NCBI GenBank assembly: GCA_018105865.1
Contig: CM030867.1
Location: forward strand, 5,442,369-5,506,368
Length of the DNA stretch: 64,000 nt
From: Metaphire vulgaris
Taxonomy: Eukaryota > Annelida > Clitellata > Crassiclitellata > Megascolecidae
Reading direction: 5' to 3'
This document shows positions 1 through 63,998 of this stretch, in pieces (the first letter of the stretch is position 1; every line of letters begins with the position of its first letter). A program made the position numbers and the translations under genes. The notes under the pieces are model-generated. The model was given only the letters and a program-made list of their open reading frames with translations. It did no database searches and had not been told where the DNA came from.

Positions 1-14
1 CGTTCTGATTGGTT

Positions 15-137
15 GACTATTGGTAGACGGTTTAGACCGTTTAGTCCTTACGTCGCGATGCGTTGGTGGGCGAGCGTTGACTATTGGTAGACCGGTTTAG
101 TCCTTACGTCGCGATGCGTTGGTGGACGATGTTCGAA
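15..137. repeat. Short minisatellite, two copies of about 60 bp
   Basis: TGACTATTGGTAGAC...GATGCGTTGGTG occurs at 15-78 and again, slightly shortened, from 79. The two copies differ by small indels. Confidence 0.75.
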
Positions 138-325
138 GACGACGTTGCTATTGGTAACAATTGTTTGTAGAACCGGTTTAGTCGAGTCATTGCAGCGTCA
201 GAGGGCTGGGCGTGCGACGACGTTGCTATTAGTAACAATTGTTCGTAGAACCGGTTTAGTCGAGTCATTGCAGCGTCAGAGGGCTGGGCGTGCGACGACG
301 TTGCTATTGGTAACAATTGTTCGCA
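138..325. repeat. 78-bp minisatellite, about 2.4 copies
   Basis: Units begin at 138, 216 and 294 (GACGACGTTGCTATT), spaced exactly 78 bp and nearly identical. The period is divisible by three, so both strands read as repeated peptide ORFs. I regard those ORFs as by-products of the repeat. Confidence 0.85.
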
Positions 326-542
326 GCCTGAGGTAGTTGTGCAATTTAACGTACATTTTAACGTACACAAAAAATACATGTACGGCATCACAAATGGCCA
401 CAGTTGCGTGATTTTAACGTACATAGGCCTAATTATTACGTGGCGCAGAGCTTGGCTAGGTGGCGATCATTGATATGTTGTTCAGCACGAATTCAATGAT
501 TGGGTACTAGGTATAGGTATTGGATTAGTATTATCCTGCACT

Positions 543-588
543 GCGAGCGAAGCGAGCGCGAGCGAAGCGAGCGCGAGCGAAGCGAGCA
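543..588. repeat. GC-rich 16-bp tandem repeat
   Basis: Nearly three copies of GCGAGCGAAGCGAGCG, an island of CpG-rich sequence in AT-rich surroundings, at the edge of the LINE fragment that follows. Confidence 0.85.
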
Positions 589-599
589 TCTTTCTAGTC

Positions 600-1484
600 T
601 TATGTTAATCGTCTTCCTTCTATGATTGAAATTCCTTTCATGTTCATATCTTCTCTGATGTTGTACATCCACTTTTTCCTGGATCTTCCTTTTCCTTTAT
701 TTTCTTCTATTTGAGTGTAGAGTGCCTTGTTTGGTAGTCTCCTTTCATTCATTCAGTTGACATGCAGTTGAGTCTTTTCCTTCTAATTTTGTCAATAATT
801 GTATCCTTTAGGTTGAGACATTGTCTAATGTCTTTGTTTCTTATCTTTGTAGCCGAGTTACTTCGAGGATTCTCCGTAAACATGTCATTTCGGCCACTAG
901 TAGCCCATGCTCATCTGTTTCTTTCATGCTCCATGTTTCAGCTCCATATATTATTTGTGGGACTACTATGGTGTTGTACATAGATTGTGACTTTTATGCT
1001 TATGTTTATGCCCTTGCTGTTTCAGATTTTTTGTATTCTCCCCATTGTTTGCAGTCCTTTGGCGATTTTTTGTGTAATGTCCTCTTGATGACTTCCATTA
1101 CTGACAATTTTTTCTACAACATAGATGAAACTTTCGACTTGTTCTATTGTGGTATTATCTAATGCTACTTCGATTTGAGCTTTTCCTTTCTGCTGACTGC
1201 CATGGTTTTTGTTTTCTTTGGGTTAATAGTAATTCCAAATCTTTTGTTTGTTAGATTGACTTCATTGGTCAGTGTTTGAAGATCTGATTTGTTGTCTGTG
1301 ATCTTGCTGACATCGTCTGCAAACTTAAGATTATTTAATTTTTCTCCTCAACACTTTATGCCTATGTCCAGTTCTCAAATTACTGTTTCAAAAATTACAT
1401 CCAGGATGATAATGATAAGTGTTGGAGACAGCAGGCATCCTTGTCTCGGTCCTACATTTGCCCTAAACCATTCTAACATTTCAG
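600..1484 (-). pseudogene. LINE reverse-transcriptase fragment, LYGSETW type
   Basis: Reading the minus strand gives RT motifs in order: GPRQGCLLSPTL, then FADDVSKI with the catalytic aspartates, then NPKKTKTMAV, then IIYGAETWSM and AEMTCLRRILEVTR. The frame is interrupted. It is the C-terminal half of a non-LTR retrotransposon polymerase, with no endonuclease, so it is 5'-truncated or fragmented. Confidence 0.8.
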
Positions 1485-1520
1485 TATCTATCTTCACTGC
1501 ACTTTCTGACTTCTGATATA

Positions 1521-1592
1521 TTTTAATATAATATAATATAATATAATATTTTTATAATATAATATAATATAATATAATATAATATATAATAT
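1521..1592. repeat. TATAA-type microsatellite
   Basis: Repeats of AATAT/TATAAT with one T-rich interruption, pure A/T. Confidence 0.9.
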
Positions 1593-1874
1593 TAGTGTGG
1601 TGCTTAAACAGAGTAAAAACGAGCCTCTTATGGTAACTATTACTGGTAGCTCTATAACCTGATAGGTAATGATTATGGTCACTATAGCTAATTTATCTAA
1701 AAAAAAACAGACGGGTGTATATCATCTATGCAGCCCTTTAAGTCAAACAGTATTTTCAAATGGAAGCAAGAACATGTAAAATTGCAAAGTCTAAAATTGT
1801 AAAGACTACAGACTGCAACTGTTCAGTGTTCAGTGTTTAAGCAAGAAGTTAGTAAAGAAGTACAGTATATCTGT
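1593..1874. other. No gene recognised
   Basis: AT-rich sequence between the microsatellite and the transposase-like pseudogene. It may hold the 3' end of that element, but no terminal inverted repeat or poly(A) signal could be assigned. Confidence 0.5.
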
Positions 1875-4151
1875 CTACAGTGTTGACCGACTACACTGCC
1901 CTGACAATGTCTGTTTCTTGCTGTCGGGATAAGCCTGACTGTGCTGTGCAACCGTCTGTAATAAAAACTGAAGCTGTGACTCATCTTTGGTTATGAGGCC
2001 GCTCAGTTCTTGTATAAACACCACACCACATTCTGCTTGGTCATTCACCACGCTCATTGCATGAACTGTCTTTGCCGCTTCCTGATAATCCTCCTGTGCC
2101 TCTCATAAGTCTGGGTCCTTGTCGATAAATGCGTGTGGGAGGTTCATCACTTTAAATAATGTCATGGACTTTGGTGAGAAAAAATCTTCAAAATTCTTTT
2201 CCATAAATGTTTGCAGGCCCACTGTTATTCGCCTTGTTTGCTCTTGCTGAATGCTGGTGTTTCTCATTGCATGTACCATTTGTCTATTGGTTGGAATACT
2301 CACATTGCTGTCAAAGAATGCCAAACTGACCAGCTCAGGAGACACGTACCATAAGTGATTGGAAAACTTTTGGCTGCTGCTTTTGATATAACCGGATTAA
2401 TTGTCGAGTAAGCAAGAAGCGATTTTAGCAACTGAAAGTCACCATGTGGTGCACTTTCTGCTAAAGGAGCCGTTATCCAAGCCTTCAGGTAAACACGAGC
2501 TGCAAACACACACACGTCTCTTAGTCCATTCTCCTCTGATTTTGTCAAATGGAACTGGCTTCGAAACATCCATATCTTCATGCTGTAAATTACTTTCGAC
2601 AGCCAACGAGCATGATGCATGGCCCCCTGTGCCTTGAATCTGACTCCTCTCACAGGTGGAACTGAACCAAGAAAGATGACAATCAATTCTAAGAACTCCC
2701 GGTAGTCATCCTTTGGCTGACTCTCTGCCAGATATGTGAATGCAAATTGTATGATACTGTCTCGGATATCTTGCATTGTTCTCGACACTGTATCATCTGC
2801 CATTCCAGTTTCATATTTCTTGCGATCTATAAACACCCATTTTTTTTAAAACGCTTAAAGAGAGCAACCTCTGGAGACGATGTTGCAACTCCAAGACATA
2901 CTTTAAAAACGGTACCAATGACCAGTTCCATAACATGATGTCTGCATGCGAGTGATAGTAGCTCTTTACCGATTTTCTGCTCCAGGAGAATGCAAGCACC
3001 GGCAAGACGTCCAGTGTTAGAACTGGTTGTGTCAAAACACATTGCCTGAATGTTTCTTGCTATGGCCCAGTCCTCCACTGCTGTGAACACAGCTGTGGCT
3101 TGCACCTCTCCAGTTACACTTGGTAGCTTTGCAACTGTCAGTAGCTGAGAAAGTCCTTTGCCAGAAACAATCACAGGAAGTCAGTCAACATGTTCCTTGG
3201 TTGTTAAATCAGCAATAAGTTTGCCATCCCAGTGAATCACCAGTGGCACATTGCCTTTAAACTCAGCTTTTAATGTCGCTGGTTGCTGAAATCTGTGTTT
3301 CATTCTCTGTCGGCGAATAGAGTCGCGATTGAGGGCCAGGTCTTCAATGTTATGACCCAAGCTCTGTGCAGTTTCAACAAGAACATGCATCGCCTTTCGA
3401 TCTGACATTTTCGTTCTGCCAGAGGAGCTGCAAGTTCTGGTGTTACAATACTGTTTCTGCCTCTCTTTCTCTTTTTAGAGGTCTTATAACTGCAACCTCT
3501 AACAGCTACCTCCTCAGTTTCAGCATATGTATTGTGACTGCTACTGGCCTCATCAGTTTCGTAATCACTGCTACTGGTGCTGGATATCAATACTGCCCTT
3601 TCATTTTGCTTTCTTTGCAGGTCTTCCATTCGCTGGCGTCTGGCAAGCAGTTCTTCCTGTCTCATGGCTGATCGTTTTTCTTTTGCGTCTAAGATTGCAT
3701 CTACACCTGACATTGATCCCATTCTTCCATTTTCTCTTTGAAGTAGCAAGAACTGTCTGTCTTCATCTATTTGTATCATGCTAAGAGCATTGGCATGGGC
3801 AATGTTGAATAGATCATCTAATCTGGAAGTGAACTCAGCCTCTCTTGATTGTTGGCTCAAAGACTGACGGCCTTTATTCTTCTTAATCAAAAGCCACTCT
3901 TCAGATGATCATTCTAGTTTAGTTTGACAGTTCTGTGCATCTCTTATAGGAATTCTTGCTTTGTGCCAAAATTTTGCAATTTCTTCAACAGTGGCTGCTG
4001 ATGACTGTCTAATAGTTTCACGCATTTCTAGGTGATGATGTAGAAAGAAACCAAGTGCCATGCATACAGATGGCAGCTTACTACCAGTCAGTTCAGTCAC
4101 AGTAGATCCAAGAAGATAGACTATGCTTTGAGATCTAGTTGTTGCTGCCAT
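1875..4151 (-). pseudogene. Transposase-like gene, nearly full length, decayed
   Basis: A coding region of about 740 codons from ATG at 4151 to a stop at 1875, read across three frames. Blocks in order: an N-terminal helical part (ATVEEIAKFWHKARIP, RLDDLFNIAHANALSMIQ), a Ser/Lys-rich linker with a basic patch, VPLVIHWDGKLIADL, MCFDTTSSNTGRLAGACILL followed by LACRHHVMELV, GAMHHARWLSKVIYSMKIW, then VVNDQAECGVVFIQELSG. The DTTSSNTG...CRHH spacing recalls the RNase H fold and CxxH of hAT-type transposases; this is an inference. I also recall similar uncharacterised invertebrate proteins. No BED finger is visible. Defects: in-frame TGA near 3911, 3183 and 2105, and frameshifts near 3410, 2830 and 2360. 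Not translatable as it stands. Confidence 0.7.
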
Positions 4152-4284
4152 TTACTATTTCATTAACCGATTGCAACTACAGCAGTAATAACCAAGTGCA
4201 TTAAAGAAATGTTTCTAAAATACTCATTATACAGCTAATCATATGTGTGTACTGTGAACAAATCAGCGTCCACATTCTAAGTGG

Positions 4285-4313
4285 CTATTTATACCAACAT
4301 TGAGCTGACGTCA
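4285..4313 (-). promoter_or_regulatory. TATA box and CRE upstream of the transposase-like gene
   Basis: On the minus strand TATAAATAG (4293-4285) lies 142 bp before the ATG at 4151, and a perfect palindromic CRE, TGACGTCA (4306-4313), lies just upstream of it. The spacing would allow a start site near 4260. Promoter use is inferred. Confidence 0.5.
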
Positions 4314-4344
4314 GCACTGCTGAGTCAGCACACAATATTAACAA

Positions 4345-5375
4345 TTAACCTTTTAAAGGGGGAATTACATTTTTTAAGTCATTCGCCCACGTTGTAATTA
4401 ATTTTGGGAAAAGGCTTTCATATAAAAACGTGAATGTATACGTTATAAACTTACTATATTTCAGGCTATATGGAAGCTAGAAAGATGCGGTTTGCACCAT
4501 TTTTGAGAATTTTTATTGCTCTTTCTATCCATCCTTGCCAAAAGAAAAAAGTTGGAGTAGGGACCACTCTAAACCCTAAAATCGGACCCCTCCTCAACAT
4601 TTTTTTCAAATTTTGTTCAAAGGTCAATAGCAAAACGTCTTCAATGGTACCCCCCAAATGTGAGCGAGAAAGTTGTAGGGAGGTGTAATTGGAACAGAAT
4701 AGTGGAAAAAGTTTGAAGATCAGAGCCAATTTGTGGTAGTTATGAATTTTCCTACTCTAGTACCCATTGCTCGCTGAAATGACAATTACGAGTACGGATT
4801 TTCAATGTGAAAAACCGAGCAACTCAGTATATTTCAGGCTATATAGAAGCTAGAAAGATGTGGTTTGCACCATTGTTGAGCATTTTTATTGGTCTTTCGA
4901 ACCATCCGTTTAAAAAAAATTGGGGGGGGGGGTAGGGTCCACTCTACACCCCAAAATGAGACCTTCTCCGACAAAAAATTTTCAAAGCTCAATAAAAAAA
5001 TTTTCAGTGGTGACCCCCCAACTGTGAGCGAGAGAGTTTTACAGGAGTGTAATTGGAACAGAATGGTGCAAAAATTTTGAAGATCCGACCATATTTGGCG
5101 TAGTTATGATTTTTCTAGCTCCATATTTGAGATTTTTCCTATGCATTTCCCAGCCTTGGTCGTTACACAGCCATTATCCTTTGCTTATATAGGCAACAAT
5201 ATCGAAAACGGTGCTGCCGCCTATCGAATGGATGGTAACTAAATCGCTTGCTGCGTTGGATTGATGTAAAAATCTTATGTCCGCGGTACACACATGCTTA
5301 TCTAAGACGGCGTTCCTCTGTAAGCTATGATTCTCCGCCGTTGTTTTTAAACGGCGAACCCCTGGAAGAGGTTAA
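4345..5375 (+). mobile_element. TTAA-flanked non-autonomous element, copy 1 (piggyBac-like)
   Basis: TTAA at both ends. The left end is TTAACCTTTTAAAGGGGG; the right end reads inward as TTAACCTCTTCCAGGGG. TTAA target choice and CCT-rich ends fit piggyBac-type transposons. No transposase ORF. The interior holds two diverged direct repeats about 373 bp apart (TATATTTCAGGCTATAT near 4456 and 4829), also present in the other copies. Copy 2 is at 50098; an inverted copy is at 5796. Confidence 0.8.
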
Positions 5376-5795
5376 ACAATAAACATGTCTGTGGAAAATG
5401 GAAATGCATCATGTCAGCAGTATCAAGCAACATTAGTCCACTGGTGACTGCTGATTCGTGATGAAGTTACATGATCAATCAATCTCACTATTAAAGTGCT
5501 AAATTTAAATAATACTGCAACCAAGGTTTTACATTTGCACTGTTTTGCAGCTTAAATCTCAGCTTAAATCTTTATTTTAGAAGCTAGTATGTATGCATTG
5601 AAGCTATTTATGTCTGCAAAACTTTAGAGTAATTGAGCTACCTCTAAATATTCTCCAATAAGGCTGATTTTGCCTAAATTTTTCTCTTATATATACAAAC
5701 AAAATGGGGGGGGGGTAAGAAGAAGATATTTACAAACTTCAAAAATAAGCACCACCCTAATATAATATGCAGTATATATAGTGTAATAATGTGAT
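5376..5795. other. Spacer between two inverted TTAA elements
   Basis: AT-rich, with a G9 run near 5705. No gene, splice-bounded exon or repeat recognised. Confidence 0.5.
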
Positions 5796-6826
5796 TTAAC
5801 CTTTTAATGGGGTTCGCCGCATATAAGCGGCGCGTGTCAAACGTTCACCAACAGGTATTGCTGCTTATAAGCGGCGCGCAACTTCAGCGTCTGTTCAGCA
5901 ACGGGGAGCACCGTTTATAAACGTTATAATGTAATACTTCAATTTAGTTTTTATCCATTCGGTAGATGGTAGCTCTTTTTTAGCTATTGTGCACACTATA
6001 AGCTAGGAAAATAGGTTTTATTCGACAGAGGGTTGGATTTTGGCTTTGAAAAAGTGTCATTTCTAGGGTTTGAAAAATGATAACTATCCCAAATTTGGTC
6101 TGATCTTCAAAATTTTAAAACTATTCTGTTCCAATTACACCCCTGTATAAATTTGCCGCTCACATAAGGGGGGGGTCAAATTTTGTGCTATTGAGCTTTG
6201 ACATTTTTTTGAAGGGGGTCTGATTTTAGGCTGTAGAGTGGACCCTACCCCAAAAATTTTGTTGGGCATGGATGGTTGCAAAGAACAATAAAAGTGCTAA
6301 ACAACGGTGCAAACCTCATTTCTTTGACTTCTATATAGCCTGAAATATACTGAAATGTAATTTTTTTCAGCTTGCAAAATTTGCGAAAAACTTTCTTTTC
6401 TCCAAGCAATGAGTTCTAGGGTTTGAAAAATGATAACTACCCCAAATTGGGTCCGATCTTCAAAATTTTTTAACTATGCTGTTCCAGTTACACCCCTCTA
6501 TAACTTTGCCATTAATAAAAGTGGGGTTACCGCTGAAAACGTTTTGCTATTGAGCTTTGAACAAAATTTTGGGGAGGGATCCGATTTTAGGCTGTAGAGT
6601 GAACCCTACCCACACATTTTTTTAGCACAGATGGTGAGAAAAAACAATCAAAATGCTAAACAACGGTGCAAACCTCATTTCTTTAGCTTCTATTTAGCCT
6701 GAGATATAGTAAGATATAGTAAATTTAAAATGTATATGTTCACAGTTCACATGAACACTTTTCCCAAAATTAATTACCCTGAATGATGATGACTTTTACA
6801 ATTTAATTACCCCGTTAAGGGGTTAA
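5796..6826 (-). mobile_element. TTAA-flanked non-autonomous element, copy 3 (inverted)
   Basis: TTAACCTTTTAATGGGGTTC at the left and CCCGTTAAGGGGTTAA at the right. It is the reverse complement of the 4345 family: CGGCGAACCCC at its start matches the end of copy 1, and the GCCTGAAATATACTG segments are the complement of the internal repeats. It is 1031 bp, the same length as copy 1. Confidence 0.8.
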
Positions 6827-6865
6827 TGTGGTTTAGGAGGCTAAGTAAGCCTGTGTGAAACTCTA

Positions 6866-7090
6866 GTAACTCTTTGCATTCAATAACCTAATTTTCCAAG
6901 ATAGCCTTTGAATCAGTTTTACTGTTTCAACTGTCACTCCAACCTCATTCAAACTGTGCCATTTGTCCACAACCTTTGCACTAAAAATTTTGTTCTTTCT
7001 TTGACCCACCCTCTGCTTACACAATTTGCATTTGTGGCCTTTTGTGCTGCTATGGTGTGCCAATGTAAAGAATTGATCGTAGTCTATCAC
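6866..7090 (-). pseudogene. LINE C-terminal tail fragment
   Basis: The minus strand encodes STKGHKCKLCKQRVGQRKNK and then FSAKVVDKWHSLNEVGV. This resembles the RGHSxKLxKxR...FSxRVVxxWNSLP tail at the end of many LINE polymerases. No RT core is present. Confidence 0.55.
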
Positions 7091-7248
7091 ATTTGCAAAA
7101 TGGTTTTTTGCAATATTATAATATATTGATTTAAATATTTATTGTGTTGTCTTATGGGATTATATTAGCGTGAATAGCGGTCAGTGTTCAACGGCTTTAT
7201 GCAATTAAGCAGATCAGGCAAATTGTGAAATAAATCATTGGAAAAGTT

Positions 7249-7355
7249 AGTCATTGCACGAAATGACTGGTTTTTTTAGTCATTTCATGAAACCACTGAC
7301 CCTATGGGGCATTTCACGAAATGACTGAAACTTTTAGTCATTTCGTGAAATGACT
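7249..7355. repeat. Four 20-bp palindromes at exact 29-bp spacing
   Basis: AGTCATTTCGTGAAATGACT and variants occupy 7249-7268, 7278-7297, 7307-7326 and 7336-7355, separated by unrelated 9-bp spacers. The last copy is a perfect palindrome. Confidence 0.85.
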
Positions 7356-7517
7356 GATTACACATATTGCCTGTAACATGTATAAATCACAAGTCAGTCT
7401 TGTCTTGTGCGCTACTGGAGTGGTAAACCATGATGAATCTAACTCCACTTGCAGCAAAAGGGTTAAGGATTAGAATGATTATATAAATTCGGTATGTTAA
7501 AATGATATGTATTTTAG

Positions 7518-60203
<52,686 letters not shown>

Positions 60204-60579
60204 GTAAGCAGAATCTAATGAGTTTTAATGTTTTCAGTTTTTTACAATTAATATGTCTTTATTGCACCTAAGAGTAATTGAATCCTTGAGAATTAAACCG
60301 GGCCATGTGAAATTTTTGTGAAATTGCAAAAATAGCATTTATAAGTTTGACCTGAACTATAAAATCACCTGTTTCATGTCATGCTTAGATGTAATTACGA
60401 CCTTTAACCTTTGTATGTGGTCTTTCTAATTGCACATAAATGTTGAAAATATTTGCCAAATTTCAGTGGAAATTATTGAACTTAAGCAGATGGCCTATTC
60501 TTATTTTTCAGCATTTTTGCTGTAGCCTGTAGTATATGGCAACATAAAAAATGATTTCAAGTAAGAATGGGCCATCTTC

Positions 60580-62190
60580 TTAAGGAAAAAATCAAAACCC
60601 TCAAAACAAAATTAAATCAGAACAGGATTTAGACAAGGATATATCCTATCTCCAATGCTCTTCAACATTATATTATATTACCGTAAGTACTCACGGTAAA
60701 GTCGACCTCACAGATAGGTCGACCCCATTTGTTGGTCAAAAATTATGTAATTTGCTATGACCCCCGTATAAGTCGACAAGGAAATTTAGGAGTTTACAGA
60801 TATGTTGAACTGTCAAATAATAGCTGATCTGCACTGAAATTGAGTCAACAGATGGCCGGACAGGTCAAAGGTAGGCCTATTTGCGGTACAAAGAGGTCGC
60901 TGTATGGTCAAACAGAGAGCCGCTCTCCTCACCTCCTCCCTCCCAACGTCTCCATGCTTGTTTACAGGCCAGCGGTCATTGGTTTGAGGTATCTGTTGTC
61001 CACAATGTCTGTTATACTATGAACGGAATCTGATTGGCCCAATCTATCACTGCTTAACGGTGCTCAGTTGAAAAAGGAGGAGCCAGACGCCCACCTCCGT
61101 TTGACTGACGCGTTTTTAAATAGACACAACATGGCTTGACACTGTAATGCTGCTAATGCATTAGGAATTGTGTTTCTTCACAAAAATTCTTTGGAAAATT
61201 GCATTGACTCGCAGATAAGTCGACTTGGCGTTTTTTTGTGAATTTTAAGGCATAAATTTCTCGACTTATCTGCGAGTATATATGGTACATTATATAATGG
61301 ATGAAAAATACAAGTGGGTTGGGAACATCTCTAAAGCCAGCAAATATAGATGATGCAGAATATGCTGAGGATACATGTCTATTAGCAGAATGCCTTTTGG
61401 GGATTGTAGAATTGACATTGGCCTTAATAACGGAGAGTGGAAAATTTGGACTAAAAATAAACACTAATAAAACAAAATTAAATCCAGTTACAAAGAAAGT
61501 TGAAGAATGACCAATAGTAACACGCAATGGAAAGAAATTTAAATGGTGAAGAATTTCGTTTACTTAGGAAGTGAATTGAAAGCAGAGGGAGCTTCGGATT
61601 TGAAGAATAAAATAAGAATAGCAACAGGCTACATATGAAAACAGGTCATTTCAAAAGACATGACATTGGGATGAAAGCAAAAATATGAATTCTCAACACT
61701 TGTATAATACCAATACTAATTATATATGGATTTGAATCTTGGACCATAAAAAGAATTTGAGAAAAAATAATGGCAGCAGAAATTAAATGGCTTAGAAGAA
61801 TATTAAGTATTGGATGCAAAGAACATATAACAAGTGAAGAAGTTAGAGAGAGAACACTGCAACCAAGCATCATGGAAGTAATCAGAAAGTAAAGAATGAA
61901 ATGGATTGGACACATATTCAGAATGAAAGAAATAAGAAACCCAAAATGAATTTTCAACTACAAATCAGAGTGAAGAAGATCTAAAGGTAGACCAAAAAGA
62001 TGATGGGTGGATGGATTGGAAGAGGCTCTGCACATGACAGGGTTGAATCTCAACAGCAAAGCTGATGGAAGACACTGAATGAATTTGGAAAAAAATGGCA
62101 AAGGACAGACAACTTTGGAGATATGTCATGGAGAAGTTGATGGCTGGACACAGCTGGAGGACGAAAACCTGATCTGACTTGTATGGCAAC
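60580..62190 (+). pseudogene. LINE split by a TA-flanked element
   Basis: YILSPMLFNIILY (to 60680), then the DNA element, then from 61288 GTSLKPANIDDAEYAEDTCL, KFGLKINTNKTK, and a degraded tail homologous to 44195-44882. The RT box is YAED. Confidence 0.75.
60681..61285. mobile_element. TA-flanked TIR element, 605 bp, diverged member
   Basis: TA at 60679-60680 and 61286-61287. Left CCGTAAGTACTCACGGTAAA, right inward CCATATATACTCGCAGATAA, both followed by GTCGA. Similar ends to 9208 and 49479, but a different interior. Confidence 0.7.
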
Positions 62191-62249
62191 ACACTTCAGA
62201 TAAAAATGGGTCATGCGTGTCATACAGCATTTAAACAGCACTTATGTTA

Positions 62250-63275
62250 TTGTATTGTTCATTCATTCATTCATTCATTCATTCATTCTTGGATGATTTC
62301 TATAGCGCTGTAACAAGGCTGAGGCCTACAACAAAAGCGCTTTGACATCACAACTATACCCCAACCCAAACAGATGCGTTTTTAAGCTCTTGATGAAGTG
62401 CTCAGGAGTATTAGCCATGGTGACATCGTCAGGAAGAGAGTTCCACAAGATGGGGTTGCCGCGTGTGAAGGATCTCTCTCCAAACTTAGTAGTCTTGGAG
62501 GGAGGAGGAACCTGAAGTTTGACCCTATGACTCGAACAGAGTGACAATCTCCTATCACTGCACTGCGGTCTCTTTACAAGAGAGGCGAGATACTCCGGAC
62601 AGTACGGGTCGTGCAGCACTCTGTACGTCAGCCAGCATCTCTTGAACACAATCCGCTCAGGGACTCTAAGCCAATGAAGACGATCCCTGAGAAGTGGAGT
62701 TACATGCTCGCACCAACGACATCCGAACACGATCCTCGCCGACTGATTAAGCACAGACTGCAGGCGATCCAGTTTATTGACCGGGAGACCCCACAACACA
62801 CTATTGCAGTAATCAGTCCTCGTTAGCACCAAGGCCTGGACCAAGTGAACCACACCGGATACAGGTAGATAGCGCCGGACTGATCGTATTCTTCTCAGTT
62901 GAAAGTGGCATCGCCTGATCACATCATTTAAGTATGGCTCAAATGACAGAGTACCATCAAAGAGGACCCCCAACAGCCTCACACACTCTGATGGGACAAT
63001 GGTAACATCACCCATCACGAACGGTTTACGATTCACTAGCGTCCTTCTCCGAGGGGTGGTGACCCAAAGAAACTCAGTTTTTCCAACATTAAGGGCCAAT
63101 CGATTTTCCTCCGCCCACTTCGAGACGGCAGCCAGACACCCCAGGAACCGTTCCCGCAGCACCTCCACATCACCTGGGAGGCAGGACGAGTAAATCTGGG
63201 TGTCGTCAGCATAGCTGTGGGGTGACAGTCCAAAGGCCAAAATAATGGATCTAAGGTCAGCCGTTGTTAGCTTGT
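62250..63275 (-). mobile_element. Young 5'-truncated CR1-like LINE with an intact 304-codon ORF
   Basis: Minus ORF 63240-62326 without stops: LSPHSYADDTQIYSSCLPGD, NRLALNVGKTEFLWVTTPRR, LTRTDYCNSVLWGLP, HWLRVPERIVFKRCWLTYRV, VPPPSKTTKFGERSFTRGNP, LWNSLPDDV. It ends with an (ATTC)n tail at 62256-62290. It begins at the YADD region, so the N-terminal RT and the endonuclease are absent. Best-preserved LINE sequence here; closely related to 27257-30808. Confidence 0.9.
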
Positions 63276-63851
63276 ATGTCGAAGTTTGATTAAGTTAAAG
63301 TGCTATGTATAATCTTCAATAACAAAATTGTTTCAATTTTATTATACTGAACACAAATTTCTCGTTTCAATGTGTTTGTTGGCACTATGTATCGATTTCA
63401 AGCTTTTGCTTAATTGCTAAGACAGCTTAATTGCTACCATGCAACTGAGATAAATGAAGACAGTTAATTTATTTTCTGTGCCTTCCTTGCAGCACAATAA
63501 CATTTTTAACATTATTTAAAGAATATGAACAAATGTGATTAAATTAAAATGTGAGTTGAATTATCTTAAGAAATTAAATGTGTATCATCACTTAGCTGAA
63601 AAAGAAATGCTACTTCTGCTAAAATGCTGAAATACCTAAAATGAAATTCAAATACATATGCAATTTAATTATCGTATAGAATTAAATGTGTATCAATATA
63701 TACTGAAAGCCAGCAATTATTTCCATCTAAACACATCCAAGCACAGTTTTGTTATGAGACTTGTCTTTTGGCTGAGAATGATTTGAAATACTGTTACATA
63801 GCATAGCTTAATGTCTTGTTATTAGAAGTTGTACCAGAAAGATCTATAGTT
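63276..63851. other. Intronic stretch, nothing recognised
   Basis: AT-rich. GAATTAAATGTGTATCA-like words occur near 63568 and 63680. No supported gene. Confidence 0.45.
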
Positions 63852-63998
63852 CTAGAAAATAATATTATTGTCCCCATCACTTTTGCTATCCAGGATGCTT
63901 TCTTGACCATTGCTTGAGCTAACAAGAAGTTCATAAAAAGAATGAACAGGTGTTACATACCATACTTCATCAGTTTCTCGAGGTAATTCAGTTTGAGA
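63852..63998 (-). CDS. Unassigned minus-strand ORF running off the right edge
   Basis: From the edge the minus strand is open for 48 codons and ends in TAG (63852-63854): SQTELPRETDEVWYVTPVHS, then FYELLVSSSNGQESILDSKS and DGDNNIIF. The acidic, Ser/Asn-rich end looks like a protein C-terminus, and the composition differs from the LINE shadows. I do not recognise it. It could be the last exon of a nested antisense gene, or chance. Confidence 0.25.
   Translation of the reverse strand, partial: SQTELPRETDEVWYVTPVHSFYELLVSSSNGQESILDSKSDGDNNIIF

Noticed and set aside
104..424. Repeated-peptide ORFs on both strands of the 78-bp minisatellite
   Set aside because: The period is a multiple of three, so any open frame repeats automatically; no start context or homology.
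7249..7355. CRISPR-like spacing of palindromes
   Set aside because: Only four units, 9-bp spacers, animal genome, no cas genes; not a CRISPR array.
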